The notes below the pieces were generated by a model. It did no database searches, had not been told where the DNA came from, and saw only the letters and a list, made by a program, of their open reading frames with translations. A stretch of DNA of 64,000 nt, taken from Syncephalis plumigaleata (lineage: Eukaryota > Zoopagomycota > Zoopagomycetes > Zoopagales > Piptocephalidaceae). Position numbers and translations under genes: made by a program. Shown in pieces: positions 1-14,400 of this stretch (the first letter of the stretch is position 1; every line of letters starts with the position of its first letter). The stretch lies in NCBI GenBank assembly GCA_025201365.1, contig JAIXMF010000005.1, forward strand, positions 868,001 through 932,000. Reading direction: 5' to 3'.

Positions 1-841
1 TATCATATCATAAGCAATGCAATACTGCATTAGACATTATCCTGGCTTACGTGTTCTCCACCCAGGTTAGCGGCTCCTTAGCACCTGCATTAATCTTGCG
101 CAGTTCCTTAATGAAACTAAACATGATATTTCTGGAGGTACGCCATTTGTCTGACAATTGCTTATCATAATCGACACTATAATCGATTGGCATTAGCATT
201 CAATTATAAATTACGCATTAGCATCATCATCATCATCATCATCATCCTCGTTACTTACGCATGCAATGGTGTCACTTGATCGGCCAATCGTTCATCTGGC
301 GTTCTAGTATCGGTTTCCGCTTCTACACGACGTGCTTCACGTTTCCTCTCGTAAAAGCGTTCCCGTTCGCTATCGTCAATCTTCTCCGCTTGTAGCGTAT
401 TCTTCTTCATGACAGCATTGGTGAACTTTTCCAGCACTAGCATTTGTTCCTCTGCACTCTAATGATCACATCCGATTATTAGCATCATGTGGGTATGGCA
501 TTGTAACCGTTACCACTTACCTTGACAGTAACCATGGCATAGTTCCATTTAGGCGCCTTGTTAACACGTAAATCACCAAGACCAAGCGTATTAGTGGCAA
601 ACTTCTTTAGCGCATTTCCCGTGGTAAACTTGGGTAGATTGTTGATCCTTAATCGAAACATACCCGTTTGCTCGCTAGTAGCTGTCGCGGCTTCTTCGGT
701 AGTCGTCTCGTTAAGCGGTTCCTCTTCAACGGTGGCTGTATCGTTAGCGCTACTATCCTCGACGACCGAGATATCCTGTTCTATACGCGCTCTCTTGGCT
801 AGCTGCTCAGTCTCTGAAGTATCGAAATGACTAGTGGACAT
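1..841 (-). CDS. TRMT2A: TRMT2A-like tRNA (uracil-5-)-methyltransferase, N-terminal part
   Basis: Partial gene running off the left edge. Three exons are seen on the minus strand: 841-521, 458-259 and 176-51, with GTAAGT-type donors and AG acceptors that keep frame. The protein starts with an acidic, Thr/Glu-rich leader, then an RRM-like segment (MFRLRINNLPKF near residue 60) and the stretch ERLADQVTPLHAVDYDKQL, which matches the ADVVTPLW..PY.EQL junction between the RRM and the catalytic part of animal TRMT2A. The family makes 5-methyluridine in tRNA (and some rRNA) with S-adenosylmethionine. The methyltransferase domain would lie left of the window, so the activity is known for the family and not seen here. 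The second intron holds a CAT/ATC microsatellite (about 221-245). The first ATG after an upstream AT-rich stretch was taken as the start. Confidence 0.72.
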
Positions 842-1068
842 TGTAGATTATGCTAGGATAATACAAAAGAACGTGAAAAAATTAAAAAAAATAACAACCT
901 AACCTTCTTCGTGTTTTTCTTTTTCTTTTCAATACTTGCATGCCTGCTCTTGTTATTATCCTTGCTTATTCCGCGTATACCAAATATAAAAATACTACTA
1001 CTAGATATTGCATAGTATAAAAGAAATACTGCATGTTCAAATGGCAAAAATTCAAGTGGCAAAAGTGT

Positions 1069-1139
1069 AGCAACGGGTGGTTTCGATCCACCGACCCTTG
1101 GGTTATGAGCCCAATACGCTTCCACTGCGCTACGTTGCT
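1069..1139 (-). tRNA. tRNA-Met(CAT), elongator type
   Basis: A full cloverleaf reads on the minus strand in 71 nt. The acceptor stem is AGCAACG with CGTTGCT (7 pairs), the anticodon stem TTGGG/CCCAA encloses CTCATAA, and the T arm is GGTGG/CCACC with loop ATCGAAA. The anticodon CAT is at 1105-1107. There is no intron. The A box (TAGCGCAGTGGAAGCG) and B box (GGATCGAAACC) are recognisable. The A-U first pair would suit an initiator, but the T-loop sequence ATCGAAA and the TTGGG anticodon stem instead of GGGCC point to the elongator form. Confidence 0.93.
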
Positions 1140-1535
1140 TCCATGAAATTTTGGGCTTTTTTAACTACACATTCAGTATTTCAAAATTTTGTCAATTTTC
1201 GCGGGGCGCCGACGGCGCGCGATTTGCTGTTGTATATCATGGTATTTGGTATTAATATGGTCAGCTTACTTCGGCTGAATAACACGCTAGTCTCCACTTA
1301 CACGTAGACGAGTAATGACAACGACATAAGCATTGATTAGCCAAGATTAAGTCGTGTATGGCTGGACACACGCCCTACTGGAATGTACAAGTAATCACAA
1401 CAAAAATTCCTTTCCCTTCCCGTTTCTATATCTTCATTTGAATGTTGTCAATTGGTTTATTATAATAAAATAGCTACGGCAATATTAAAGAAAAAAAATG
1501 TATCTTACTATTTGTTACCTATTTATACTTGTACT
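1140..1535. other. Intergenic, no gene seen
   Basis: AT-rich stretch between the tRNA 5' flank and the thioesterase start. A short GC-rich island (GCGGGGCGCCGACGGCGCGC at about 1200-1220) stands out, with no assignable function. Short ORFs here have no recognisable content. Confidence 0.5.
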
Positions 1536-2061
1536 ATGGACGACTTGCCACCATTCGAAGCGGTTAAACGTTTTCAGTCCTACTTTGTAAACTATGAACG
1601 AGAATACGATAGCATTATTCTTGGGCGGGTGAGTATACAATATACATACATATATATGAGCTTTCTATTTTTACTAAACCGCGTCAAAGCTTAAACTGAA
1701 TCGGCTACCAAGGGTCATGTCATTGTTACAATGCCGGTGAGGAATGTCATTTGAACGGCAGTGGCAACTTACACGGCGGTGTTATCGCTAGTCTTATTGT
1801 TGCGGGGAGCTCATTCGCCATTGCTAGTGCCGGCTGTTACGCCACAGGTGTAGCAACCGACCTTAATGTGAGCTATCTATCCAGTGCAAACGAGGCGACA
1901 TCATTACTATTGACGCAACTTGCACTCGACTGGGTAAGACGATGGCCTACACAACCATTGATATTAAGAAGGATCAAGTGATTATCGCTCAAGGTAGACA
2001 CACCAAGTTTGTAGCGCAGGCATTTGCACTGCAGCAGAAAGCACAACAAAGTAAACTCTAA
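1536..2061 (+). CDS. ACOT13/THEM2-like acyl-CoA thioesterase (hotdog fold)
   Basis: Starts at MDDLPPFEAVKRF; the first exon ends near 1628 at a GTGAGT donor. The following part reads KGHVIVTMPV, then NGSGNLHGGVIASLI, a SYLSSANE strand and a C-terminus with IIAQGRHTKF. These match the 4HBT hotdog layout of ACOT13 (LHGG loop followed by the helix, then QGRHTK near the end). The family hydrolyses medium/long acyl-CoA, often at mitochondria. At least two one-base losses are needed to explain the sequence (near 1748 in a C run and near 1894 in a G run); the intron acceptor is also unclear by one base. The catalytic Asp expected just after LHGG..A.L(V/I) is not visible (the text reads SLIVAGSS), which may be another local error or real loss. 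Downstream, AATAAA-like signals lie near 2113. Confidence 0.7.
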
Positions 2062-2634
2062 TAGCTACACGACGGATGATTACTCTATTAATGTAGCGAT
2101 TATACATGCTTTTACAATAAAGTAGACAAAGCTAATAAGCCCATAGTAACAGCAATAATTGCCAAGCATTGTCTTCATCTTGGCATACTATTGATATTCT
2201 CCTTTCGTTACATTGATCTGTATTCATGTACGCAATTTACCATTTATTCTAGAAGTCATGTATATATGGGAAATCGTATACAAGTAAAAACCGGAATAGA
2301 ATAATGGAGATGATGATGCTGATGAACACATCTGATACGAAGCCATCATCATCATCATCATCATCACTCGATCTATCTATATCTCTCTCTCGCTTTATTG
2401 ACACGTGCCTTGCCTATACTATGGCATCGTATTGGCTGGGCAAAGGAGCAAACACACACATACACAGCTATAATAGGGTTAGAGAAAACGCCATTAACGG
2501 ATTTGTTTGCTTATCGCTTCTTCTTGTTGTTTGCTATAGTCGCGTACTTTTCTCTTTTTTTCTTTCTCTCTTTTCTACTTGCCACTAAACTACACGATAA
2601 GCAGTGGTTTGAATTGCTCTTTTATTAGTTGACA
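2062..2634. other. Intergenic with ATC-repeat and pyrimidine-rich promoter-like tract
   Basis: Holds the 3' flank of the thioesterase gene, an ATC/TCA microsatellite at about 2344-2370 and a long TC/T-rich tract at about 2520-2580 just before the DAHP synthase start, which is a common feature of fungal promoters. ORFs here translate to low-complexity serine or leucine runs and were not called. Confidence 0.5.
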
Positions 2635-4306
<1,672 letters not shown>

Positions 4307-4678
4307 ATGTGCATAAGCCATTGAGATTGTTATCGCTTTACACAGTGGCAACGTATATGTGTGTGTGCTATGAGGATAATGTTGATGTAGACAAGCTAGC
4401 ATTGCTGCTACTTCGTAAATGATAACATCGAATGATGTGGCTAGAATAAATATGCTTTGTTTATTGCATAATATAAAAAGTCTGTAGAGCAGTATACAAG
4501 TTGCGTCATAATGATTCCTAATCGGGATCATGACACATTTAAACATTTGATTTTGCCACTTCTGGCATCCCTTATTTCTTTCCATAGCTTTCTATCCATT
4601 TTTATTTCATTAGTATCTCTTCATTGCACTCATTTACCCTACATACCACATCTCATTACTATTGATCAACCTGTAACC
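4307..4678. other. Intergenic between DAHP synthase and MBF1
   Basis: Contains the 3' flank of the DAHP synthase gene (AATAAA near 4447) and a T/C-rich upstream region of MBF1. No gene or RNA recognised. Confidence 0.5.
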
Positions 4679-5271
4679 ATGGCAGACTGGGACGATGTTA
4701 CCGTTATTCGCAAGCGACAGGAGGTGCCTCGAGCCACCAAGAGTCAATCGGTGTTGAATCAAGCTCGTCGTACTGGATCAGTTGTTGCAACCGAACGTAA
4801 ATGTAAGTATATATAACTGTTGGATCGTTGTTTACAGAATACAATACGCTGACTATTACCATGTTGGTGTGTATTGCAGTCACGGCAGGTACAAACAAGA
4901 GGGGCGCCGACAATCACCAGCATCTAGCTAAAATCGACAACGACGAGGATATTCCCAAGGTTGAAACTGTTAAACTAAGTGTAGGCCTTGCCATTCAGAA
5001 AGGACGTCAAGCCAAAGGATGGACCCAGAAGGATCTGGGACAGCGTATCAGCGAGAAGGCAAATGTCATCAACGATTACGAGGCTGGTCGTGGTAAGTAG
5101 CTATTGTGGCTTTATTACCTATATATATATATATACATACATACATATTGATATTATGACTATTTAGCTATTCCTAGTCAACAGGTTCTTAGTAAATTAC
5201 AAAGAACATTGGGTGTCAAGTTACTCGGCAAGAATATCGGTGAACCACTAGGAGGAGATAAGAAGAAATAA
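4679..5271 (+). CDS. MBF1: Multiprotein-bridging factor 1 (MBF1)
   Basis: Transcriptional coactivator that links TBP to bZIP activators such as Gcn4, and also acts on stalled, collided ribosomes to limit frameshifting (family knowledge). Three exons (4679-4802, 4880-5092, 5168-5271) give about 147 aa. The N-terminal MBF1 domain begins [13 protein letters not shown] and contains TAGTNK; the C-terminal helix-turn-helix reads [20 protein letters not shown], then [20 protein letters not shown] and [11 protein letters not shown], all diagnostic. The reading frame is intact. AATAAA follows within about 20 bases of the stop. Confidence 0.97.
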
Positions 5272-5480
5272 CCAGCTTGCTAGTTGTTGAATAAATATAT
5301 TACAGTGAATATGCATTTGATATATACGAGATAAGATGATATAGTTCGTTTTTATTATTATTACTGTGGTTGTGCTTATTTTGTTGCTAATGTAAGTGTG
5401 TGTATGTATTTTCTAATGTTTATACGTTGCTAGTCTATCATCAACGAACATACTACTACTACTACTACTATATGATGCTG

Positions 5481-7461
5481 TTAATGACGTGTGTCTACAG
5501 CAGAGGCTACCGGTGAATCCTTCCATCCTGGCACGATACGATTGGAATGCGTGTCATGTCGCCATAACATATGCGGTGAACTCGTCAATGGTGTCGTGGA
5601 TCGTGATCGACAATTACGTTCATGCCATCCGTAGATGATGGTGTGGATAAGACCGGAAATACTAAAGAGAGTCAACGCGCATAGTTGAGCAGTCAAGTAG
5701 TCTTCGTAAAATGTAGCATATGCAATGTAGATGAGTATAGACAGCCATATAATAATGAGGGTCAATAGGTAAGCTTGATTAATTAAAGAGGATGTCCATT
5801 CAGCGAATAGGGCTGCATCAGGTTGAGATAAGGCTGTTGACATTTAGTTGATGATGGAATAGGGTTAGTAGCTGTATTTATACTCGATGTCGGTAGACTA
5901 GTCGAGGATGAGGAGGAGGGTAGTTCAGTGGGATCATTTAGTATGACTTCCTCTAATATCGCCATGCTTTGACTTGAGGCAGAATGAACTATCGGTGTTG
6001 CTGACACGGGATCCTTGCCATCTTTATCCTCTTTTACTTCGGGTTTGGTATCTGAGAAACTAGTGGCAGGTCCAAGTCCAGATGGTGTCGTCCACTCTTT
6101 AACCAATGCTGAAGTTCTATTCGTTTGCGATGAACTCGTCTTAGTGATTGTCGTGTCGTGTTTCGTGGCGCTGGGTGTTTGCGATAATGAAGAAGCGAAT
6201 GAGAATCGCTTATGCTGGAATGCCGTCAATGGCCGTATGGGTCGTTCCCATTGATCGTGCCCGAGTGATTTCTCCGATGATCTCTGCGAGTAGACTGGCT
6301 TGTTATCGAAAGACTGACGTATCGATCGCGAATGATGTGATGGTGACTTGATAACCGCATGAGCTAGACTGGTAACTTGTTGTAGTAGCATCGTATTCAA
6401 TCGTGTATACCATGGTTCTATGACAAATGACGCGGTATGTTGTTCCAGTGGATCTACCATTGAACGAGGTCGTCTCGATTCTACCGCTGAATTACTGCTT
6501 ATACTATTACTACGAACACTGCTATGCCAACAGCATGGCTCGGTAATGTGAGGCACAGCTTGATTCGATCGAGTATTCGATGGTGAACAACACAAAAGAC
6601 TACGCTGACATGCCCAGCAATAAGCTGTCATGACAATCAGCATCGTGCATAAGGGAAGGGCAAGATGTAACCATCCATTAATGGACAAGCTGTAATGACT
6701 ATTTGTATTGGTGTAGCACCTATTGATCAAATGATTATATGTTAACAGAGCTGATTAGTATAAGTGAATGGGACATACCATGCACCAGCTGAACCATAGA
6801 ATCCAAATAGACCACCTACAATAGCGAGTGATCCTGCCATCGGTAGGAGGAGTAGCCATAAATAGCAGTCATAGGGACCAAATGTTGATGTACGTTTAAG
6901 GTAGCAGACTAGCACTGTTTCCATGGCCATAGTAATGATCAAGAGTTGTTGCAATGTAATCCAGAACTATAGGATAATACAAGTAAGCACAGAGTAAATA
7001 TTGCTATTATATCAAGATTACCTGTAATAGACTACCGATAGTGATGCATGATTGAGTGGGTAGTAATTGATGTGAAGCAAGTGTATAACTGTGATCTATT
7101 ACGATATTTAGTATGTATTTCATAACCAATCATGGATGAACTATCATTACCAATAAGATGAGTGATATTCAATGCTAAGTCAACTATGCCCAAGTATAAA
7201 ACTAGACGCTGTGATGAAGTGTTGAATCGACGCTGAATTACAACATAGAATAATAGCCCGCTAGTGGCCTAGTTTAAACTGTTAGTTAACGTAGATTGAT
7301 CTATTTACTAATTAGCTGCGTAAACCTACAAGAATAGATACAAGTAGGATGGCTAATGAAATGCCATGTATCAAATGATTTGGATAGGGAGTTTCCAGAA
7401 AGGAATCCGTATTATACCGAGTCATGGATGGCACACCATCTTGCGAATCGGTGGTGGCCAT
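5481..7461 (-). CDS. cAMP-receptor-like seven-transmembrane GPCR (copy A)
   Basis: Multi-exon gene starting MATTDSQDGVPSM at 7461. Successive exons give TM1 (GISLAILLVSIL then LLFYVVIQRRF), TM2 (RLVLYLGIVDLALNITHLIG), an extracellular segment with a Cys (SCITIGSLLQ), TM3 (FWITLQQLLIITMAMETVLV), TM4 (YLWLLLLPMAGSLAIVGGLF), the loop GFYGSAGAWCY and TM5 (WLHLALPLCTMLIVMTAYCW). A Ser/Thr-rich third cytoplasmic loop of about 230 residues follows, then TM6 and TM7 (LLTLIIIWLSILIYIAY and AQLCALTLFSISGLIHTIIY). The G(S/T)xGxWC loop is typical of Dictyostelium-type cAMP receptors and their fungal relatives, which sense nutrients and signal through heterotrimeric G proteins. The ligand is unknown. One base appears lost near 5835, at the junction from the loop to TM6. 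Copy B lies just upstream in the same direction. Confidence 0.8.
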
Positions 7462-8150
7462 CGTAAATTGAATAATGATATTGCGAATGAATTAGTAAAC
7501 AGTAAAGATAAAAGTAGAGAGATTTCAATCAATGATAACCTGGATGTAGAATGAGAGAGAGAGAGAGAGAGAGAATGTAATATCAAATGAATTGGAGTAA
7601 ATATGTAAATGATAACAATATTGTTCTTCTTAATAGTGTTTGACAAATAGGAATGACATTATGACAATATTGACTCTTACAACAACGACAACTAATTAAC
7701 TAGCACTGTTTACTCCATCATTATTGATGTGTATAAAATGTATAACGGTTTCTATTCGTGTCAAAGGGGTGATGATGATGATGATGCCTTTATCATCATC
7801 GCATCCTTACACACAAAGATATAACAAATGGTACAGGTATGATCGATGTCCTTTGAATACAAGTTGGATGATCTTCTTTAGATTAGGTGTACATAGAGGA
7901 TACATACCTACTTACTTACATACCTACATACACACGTATGAGGATCCTAGGCATGTGCATTCTATTGTAGTCAATTTAATGTGGAGTAGATCCTTTGTAT
8001 CTCTCCTTTTTCTTTGTAAACAATGCTTTTCGACTTACTTGTAATTGCTGTTTATTGTTAGTTTTAGGTTTTTTTTAAATAATAGAATAGGTCGATAACT
8101 GATGATAATCATTACTGTTAATGAAATAGGAAGGTCAAGCATGAAGATGA
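7462..8150. other. Intergenic between the two GPCR genes
   Basis: Holds the promoter side of copy A and the 3' flank of copy B. A GA dinucleotide repeat lies at about 7553-7574, a GAT/ATG run at about 7769-7786 and a TACC/CATA-rich stretch at about 7905-7940. No gene seen. Confidence 0.5.
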
Positions 8151-10014
8151 CTATGCTGCTGAGGATGCGGTTTGATTGTTCTCCGTCATATTGGTAGTGA
8201 CTACGGTGGATTGATTGACCTTCTCATGAAGTTGACCGATACGTGCCTTAAGCGTGTTACCTCGACCGAGAGAGGCATAGACTGCATAATGAGCAATGCC
8301 CGAACACAGGAAGAATGAGTTGGCGGCCAGTGGCACACTCGCGGCAGTCCATCCAGTGGCTAGGTAAATGGTATAAATAAGTACGGGTGTCCATTGGGAT
8401 ACGGCAGCGATGAGATAGGCAGTGAAGTAATGAATGGCAGCATGTCGATGATGTCGACAAATACGATGGTGCGGTTGGTATTGCGCCTTCTGCCATGCTG
8501 TCAACTTGAGCGAGGCTGCCGTGTGTAATGTCGTATGATTCAATGAGGGTGCGTTAGAGGGACGAGCCGACCATGAGGGATGATTGAACTCCGTTGCTGA
8601 TGAGTAATGATGCGAGTGTCGACGTGTGGGTGGTGAAGACCCAAGACTTTGAATACTTGATATAGTCATGTTGTTTTGTAGTAGATGTTGTTGCTGTTGC
8701 TGCAAATGATGTAGATGATGTAGGGGATGAGGCTGTTGCTGTTGCTGTTGTAGCTGTTGTTGTATATTATTGTTATTCAAGGTAGTATATGTGGTGGTAG
8801 TGTCAAAGGGTTGTTCATGCCATGTTGTTGATGTATCGGGTTCATACGTTGAATCGGCATCACATTCAGGACAACCAGCAATGGTTGACTGCATTTCAAG
8901 TCGATACGGATCCATTGGTAAGATGGGTGGTTCCTTCTCTGCTTCTTGTCGAGCATTTCTTACGTCTTTACGTACTTCATAGGTAGCTAAGCCATAGCCG
9001 GTACACGTACCCAATACACCAATGGTGGGGACAACTAATCGATAGAGGATGTTGGCTGCATAGCTAAATTCACTCTCTCCTCTAATGAAGCACCTATATC
9101 GTGTATTAGTGACTGTTTAACAAATCGTCATTACATTGTACTTACCAGTAGCCGGTAGAACCGAATGCATCCATAATAATGCCTGGCAGAATGAGTAGTA
9201 CGGATACAAGGAATGTAGGCACTAGTAGCATAGCATCCCATCGACCCCAATCAACTGACTTTCTCGCTTGAGCACACAAGCCAACATTGATGGCGAGGAA
9301 GGTAACCATCACCACTTGAGTTCCCGTCCAGAACTAGACATATATAATTAAGTAAATAGTCAAGTGAATAAGCATCTCACTTACTTGAAATATAGTACCG
9401 ATAGCACGACAAGCACCTGGTGAGAATGGCTGATGAGTAATCATCGTATGGACATGATCTGTCGGAAGGCAAAAACACAGTCACAATGAATTAGTAAAAT
9501 AAATACAGGAAGTTGTGTGTGTGGGTGTATGCATTTGTTGGTGCGCCGGATTTTCCCGTTGCAATCATGTGAATCGCATGTATTGTATTACCACTTACCC
9601 GCAAGATGTAGACCGCACCCGATAACATCAAATGTCGCCAGATAGATTGGAATGCGTTGAGTAGGATTATGCCAACGTCTATTAACGGCAGAGGAGAATA
9701 ACATGCCAAGTGCACACTAAATTAATAAGATCGAATAGAAACAAATGGCACATTAATGCAATGAAGAAATAGTGTAATTTACGATGGTTACTTACCAAAA
9801 TGGATGCGGTAATTAGTATCATAGATACTGTATGAACACGAAGAGCCTGCTCTAGCGCGTCTAATACTGCGGTTACCGCGGCCAATGCTTCTGGTTGATT
9901 GCCACCTGGTAGGGTTAGCGTAACACCGGCAACATGGCGTTGATGCACCGATTTCACTAGAGTATCCTCAAAGACTTGTACGAAACGCGATAGAGGAGGC
10001 AAGTTGCTAGTCAT
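8151..10014 (-). CDS. cAMP-receptor-like seven-transmembrane GPCR (copy B)
   Basis: Tandem relative of copy A. The start chosen is MTSNLPPLSRFVQVFEDTL at 10014; an in-frame ATG at 10080 is possible but the added residues look like 5' leader. Order: N-terminal segment with LTLPGGNQPEALAAVTAVLD, TM1 (HTVSMILITASIL, continuing ALGMLFSSAVNRRW), TM2 (IYLATFDVIGCGLHLA), GACRAIGTIFQ, TM3 (FWTGTQVVMVTFLAINVGLC), TM4 (MLLVPTFLVSVLLILPGIIM), DAFGSTGYWCF, TM5 (NILYRLVVPTIGVLGTC). A Gln/His-rich third loop of about 190 residues with polyQ stretches comes next, then TM6 (FTAYLIAAVSQWTPVLIYTI) and TM7 (VPLAANSFFLCSGIAHYAVY). Exon breaks fall at the same places as in copy A (before FW of TM3, at the WC of loop 2), supporting duplication, but identity outside the helices is low, so the duplication is old. 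No frame break needed. Confidence 0.8.
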
Positions 10015-11408
10015 ATTGCAAGAAAAAAGAGTAAAAAAGGAACAAGTGATGTCAAGGCACATGCGAAGGGAAGGATGCACAAGTGTGTGTGGTTATATAA
10101 TGGCGGAGACCGTAGAGGGAATAGCCGTGTACAGCGGATGACCAGCCATAATCATCATAAGCCATTCTTTTTGTTGGCATATATGCACACACGCACACAC
10201 ACGCACGGAGAGAGAGAGACAAGATCTTCAATATGTAGGGTATGAATGGAGCCATTAACTTGTTACAACAGTAATAATAGAATAAAAACCTGTACAAATA
10301 TAGTAGTAGTAGCGAGTGAGGCGACATGTACCTGATGCACTAGTCGGAAAGGGTTTATCCGGAATACGCTGTCAAGAAGAGGAACATTTAATTGCTTTTT
10401 TATTCACTTTTCTCTTATTATTATCGCATAATGATTAATAAGTAATCAATCTAATAATCAAATGGTATTGATGCATGTCATCCATAGGTTACCACTATGA
10501 TTATTATACTCACATTGCAGGTATATTATGATGGATTAGTAAATCTTACTACTACTATTAGTTGTAGTTTATTTCTGTAATGAGATAATAAGAAATGACA
10601 CATCCTAAATGCAAGTGGAATGTGATATGAGATGAGTTAATTCGCTGTCACTTTCCTGTCACTCTCTTTCACTCTGCCTATTAATTTCTGGGTTGCCAAT
10701 TTACTCCTCTCTTTCATCAAGGACACATTCTCTTCTCTTTACTGTATTGCTTGTGTTCCATTGCTAGTCTATCAATTGGTTGAGTATATATGTACATACA
10801 TATACATATACTATAACGCCTTCTATTCTTGTCTATTCTATCTAGTAGTCACTTAATACGGTATACAGGAAGTACTTTGTAATCACTATTGATTAGCACT
10901 AGTACTTGTAGTGCGATTACATTCTCTGCTCCAACCTACCTACCTATCTATTTACCGCTGTCTATAGGTGGTCTATTTGTTTTTGTCTATACATATATCT
11001 ATTGGTTCTGTAGTTACTTTTGTTGCTATAATTGACATACATACGTATCTCCTTTTCTTCTTTCTTTCCTTTGCTTGCTCTTCTTCTTTGCTTGCCTTAC
11101 TGTCCAAGTCTCGCCATCTCACTGTTCCATTGATTTTTGCTCGTCTCTTTGATAAAATCGATAGGGTAGCAGTATATATATATATCAATATATTCATATA
11201 CACGCACACTTACTCACTTTTACACACTTGCTCACTCACTCACTCACTTGTACACCACAGACAGTTGTCAACGAATCCACGTAATCTTTGTTCCTACTAC
11301 TGACGTTTACTTCTTGCCTTTACTACCTACAAGTCTAACTTATCGGAACAACTCGTACACAATACGTTTATATCAAGAGTGAACTAGTGGCAACAGTGCT
11401 GTTCAACT
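10015..11408. other. Divergent promoter region between GPCR B and the sorting nexin
   Basis: About 1.4 kb with no convincing gene. It includes CA/GA repeats at about 10185-10222, TTC/CTT-rich tracts at about 11045-11100, an ACTCACTC run at about 11230-11248 and long AT-rich parts. ORFs read as Leu/Ser low-complexity sequence in both directions. Confidence 0.5.
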
Positions 11409-14400
11409 ATGGCAGAGTTTATTCCTACTATTGAGTTGTCTGATGATGAAGACAATCGTCTAAGTGCTGCTTTCACTCATAATCTTACGTTCGACACTAG
11501 TGACCATGCAGCCACGACAGTTTCTCGCCATGCAGTATCGGATCCTTCCAGCTATAACGAGTATACCATGTCTTCGCCGCAATTAGTAAGCAATAGCGAA
11601 TATACGGCGGATATATCTGCATTAGCTTCCCCTGCTGCTGCTGCTAGTGCCCCTGAACCAGTACTGCCAGTCTCTACCGAATTGAATGATGATGAGGATC
11701 AACATCAGCATCAACATCAACATCAGCAGTATCACATTGCTGCTGACACACATCAATTCACTACCTCGTTGGACTCGTTGAATAAAGGCTCGCTAGGAGA
11801 TGAACCGGTATTCAAGACGACTATTAATGATAATGTCGACCAGCTATCATCTCAACATCCAGCCATTGATCATTTGCATAACGATGAGCAAACGCATAAT
11901 GATGACAATGATGAATCAACCTCGGATATATTGATTGCGGAACTCGAAGAGGCGAGTCAGGCCAATGTCGCCAGCACTACTCCCAAGGCGGTGAAGCTAG
12001 AACAGCAGACACGTCATCGTAGTCATAGTCGATCTTCCTTTGGCGACACAGAGATGGAGAATGATTTCGGTGAGGCACGATTGTATACGAGTCCCACCAC
12101 CACCACTACCACCTCTGCTGCTGCTGCTGCTGCTTGGTCACCACGAGCTACCTCGTCGCCTAATTATTCGAGTCGTGCATTTGCACGATATGGCGATGAT
12201 ACTATGGAGGATAGTGTACTCCATGCTGACGTAGATGAGAGTGCAATGGCCGAACTGCTAGGTGAGAATGAAGATCTAAGCAGTCGACGTAAGTTTGCCA
12301 TGATGACCAGACTTGATGACGATCACGATGATATTGGTGGTGATTTCCATGTTGCTCATGATGTTGATGATGTTGATGACGATGATGATGATATCACCTC
12401 TTATGAACCACATATGCCGATGTCTACAAAGGTAAGCTTAGTTAATACATATTGTTTTTGTGTTATTGTTTCTTAACTTTAGTTTGAATCATCTGCAACT
12501 ATAATGATGTTACATGATATAGAATTCATTGAAATCAGGCGATCGAAAGGTAAGCAGTTGTTTACTTGGTATTTGTTACGTACATTCCATTAAATATTTG
12601 TGTCCAATCATTGTAGTCAAATGATAGAAGTTTGCCACCATTACAAGTGCCGAAACCAGGCGTGCAGCCACACTTTGAAGTAACCGTGTCTGAACCGCAA
12701 AAGATCGGTGTGGATGCTATTAATGCTCGTATTGTATACAAAGTTCGCACTAAGGTAAATTGCTCGATTATTTGTATTGATGACGACCAATTGATTACTT
12801 ACTATTGTATATTGTATATCAGACAAATAGCAGAGCATTCCGTTATCCGGATGTGACAGTGGAACGACGTTATAATGATTTTGTCTGGCTGTATAATCGA
12901 TTGGTGGTAACTAATCCAGGTATCATTGTACCGCCTATTCCAGAGAAGAATGCATTCGGTAAGTGAAGTGCAATTAGCATTGTTAGATGCTTAGCCTTAT
13001 ACTGACCAACATCATCGTGTTAAGGACGATTCCAAAATGAGTTTGTCGAGAATCGTCGAGTTGCTTTAGAGAATTGTTTACGTCGTATGACAGCACATCC
13101 ACTATTGTATGGTGATCCTGAACTACGTCGTTTCTTGGAATCGGAAACATTCTCGGTTGAGGTGAGTATACATAGATATGACTAATGCAGATTAATTAAT
13201 ATTGTAAATATCTACAGGTTAGTCATCGAAAGGATACGGCCAAGGGATTGATTCGAGCAGTGGGCAATGCTGTCAACAATATTACACTTCCCAAGTTCCA
13301 AGAAACCGATGAGGTAATTAGTCAATTAATAGATGTATATATATTCGCTTAATGTCACTCTCATTAATCACTATGAATGATATAGTGGTTCGAAGAGCGT
13401 GGAAAACAACTGGAGCTATTCGAGAATCAGTTGAAAGCACTGCTAAGAGCGGTGGAAATGATGATTAGACAACGAAAGGGTAATTGCGCATACTATGTGG
13501 AACAAATACGGAGAGACAGCATGTCCACTAACGAGCATCTATGTAGAATTGGCGGTAGCTCATGGTGAACTATCCACGAGTATGCTATCATTGGCCAGTG
13601 TTGATTTAGGACAGGATTTCTCCACGGAACTCGTATCAATGGGTGATTTGCAGACAAAACTGCAGAATATACAGGATCGACAAGCATTACTGGATACGCG
13701 AACACTTGAAGATACCGTTAACGAGTATGTTCGTTTAGTCAGCTCCATTCGAGTATGTATATGTTTGCTCTATTATTATATATGTGTACTAGTTGCTCAC
13801 TCATGTATTGTATTCATGGTAATAGGTGGCATTTGGTGCACGCGAAAAGATGTTTCAATTGTGGCAGAGCAGTATACGTGAGACACAACGACGTCAAGCA
13901 GCATTGACAAAGGCCGAGGTCAATGTTCATGTGACCCGAGAGCGATTGGCTCAAATGGCCGCAGAGATTGCCGAGGTATGTCGAAGGGAAGAGAAGAGAG
14001 GAGAGGCGACTATCTAAGCATCAATACTAATTCTGGGTAATCTTCAATGATTTAGAGTAAATCTTTAGCGGAAAGACATCATAGTGAATTCAAGGAAATC
14101 TCACTTACCCTACGCAATGAACTTGTTCGATTCGATAGAAATAAGGTGGATGATCTCAAACACGCCATACAGAATTACTATCGAGCCATGCTAGAAAGTC
14201 AGCGTGAGGTAAGAAGATATGATTGACAATATTGATGTATATTTATTCTGATTGATTAGACGGTATCACTTTGGCAATCCTATGTGGAGGATGCCACGGC
14301 ATCTAGCCCAATGCAACGAGTAAAATCAATTGGCGATGAGGCAAGCGATGACAATGCAGCAGCAACGACATCTGAGCAGAAATCGAGTAAAATCAATTTA

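Noticed and set aside
2304-2628. Serine-repeat ORFs upstream of DAHP synthase
   Set aside because: Made by the ATC microsatellite and pyrimidine tract; no coding signal.
10052-10327. Hydrophobic ORF upstream of GPCR copy B as a signal-peptide exon
   Set aside because: Low-complexity and not joined by a clean splice; the GPCR frame starts well at 10014.
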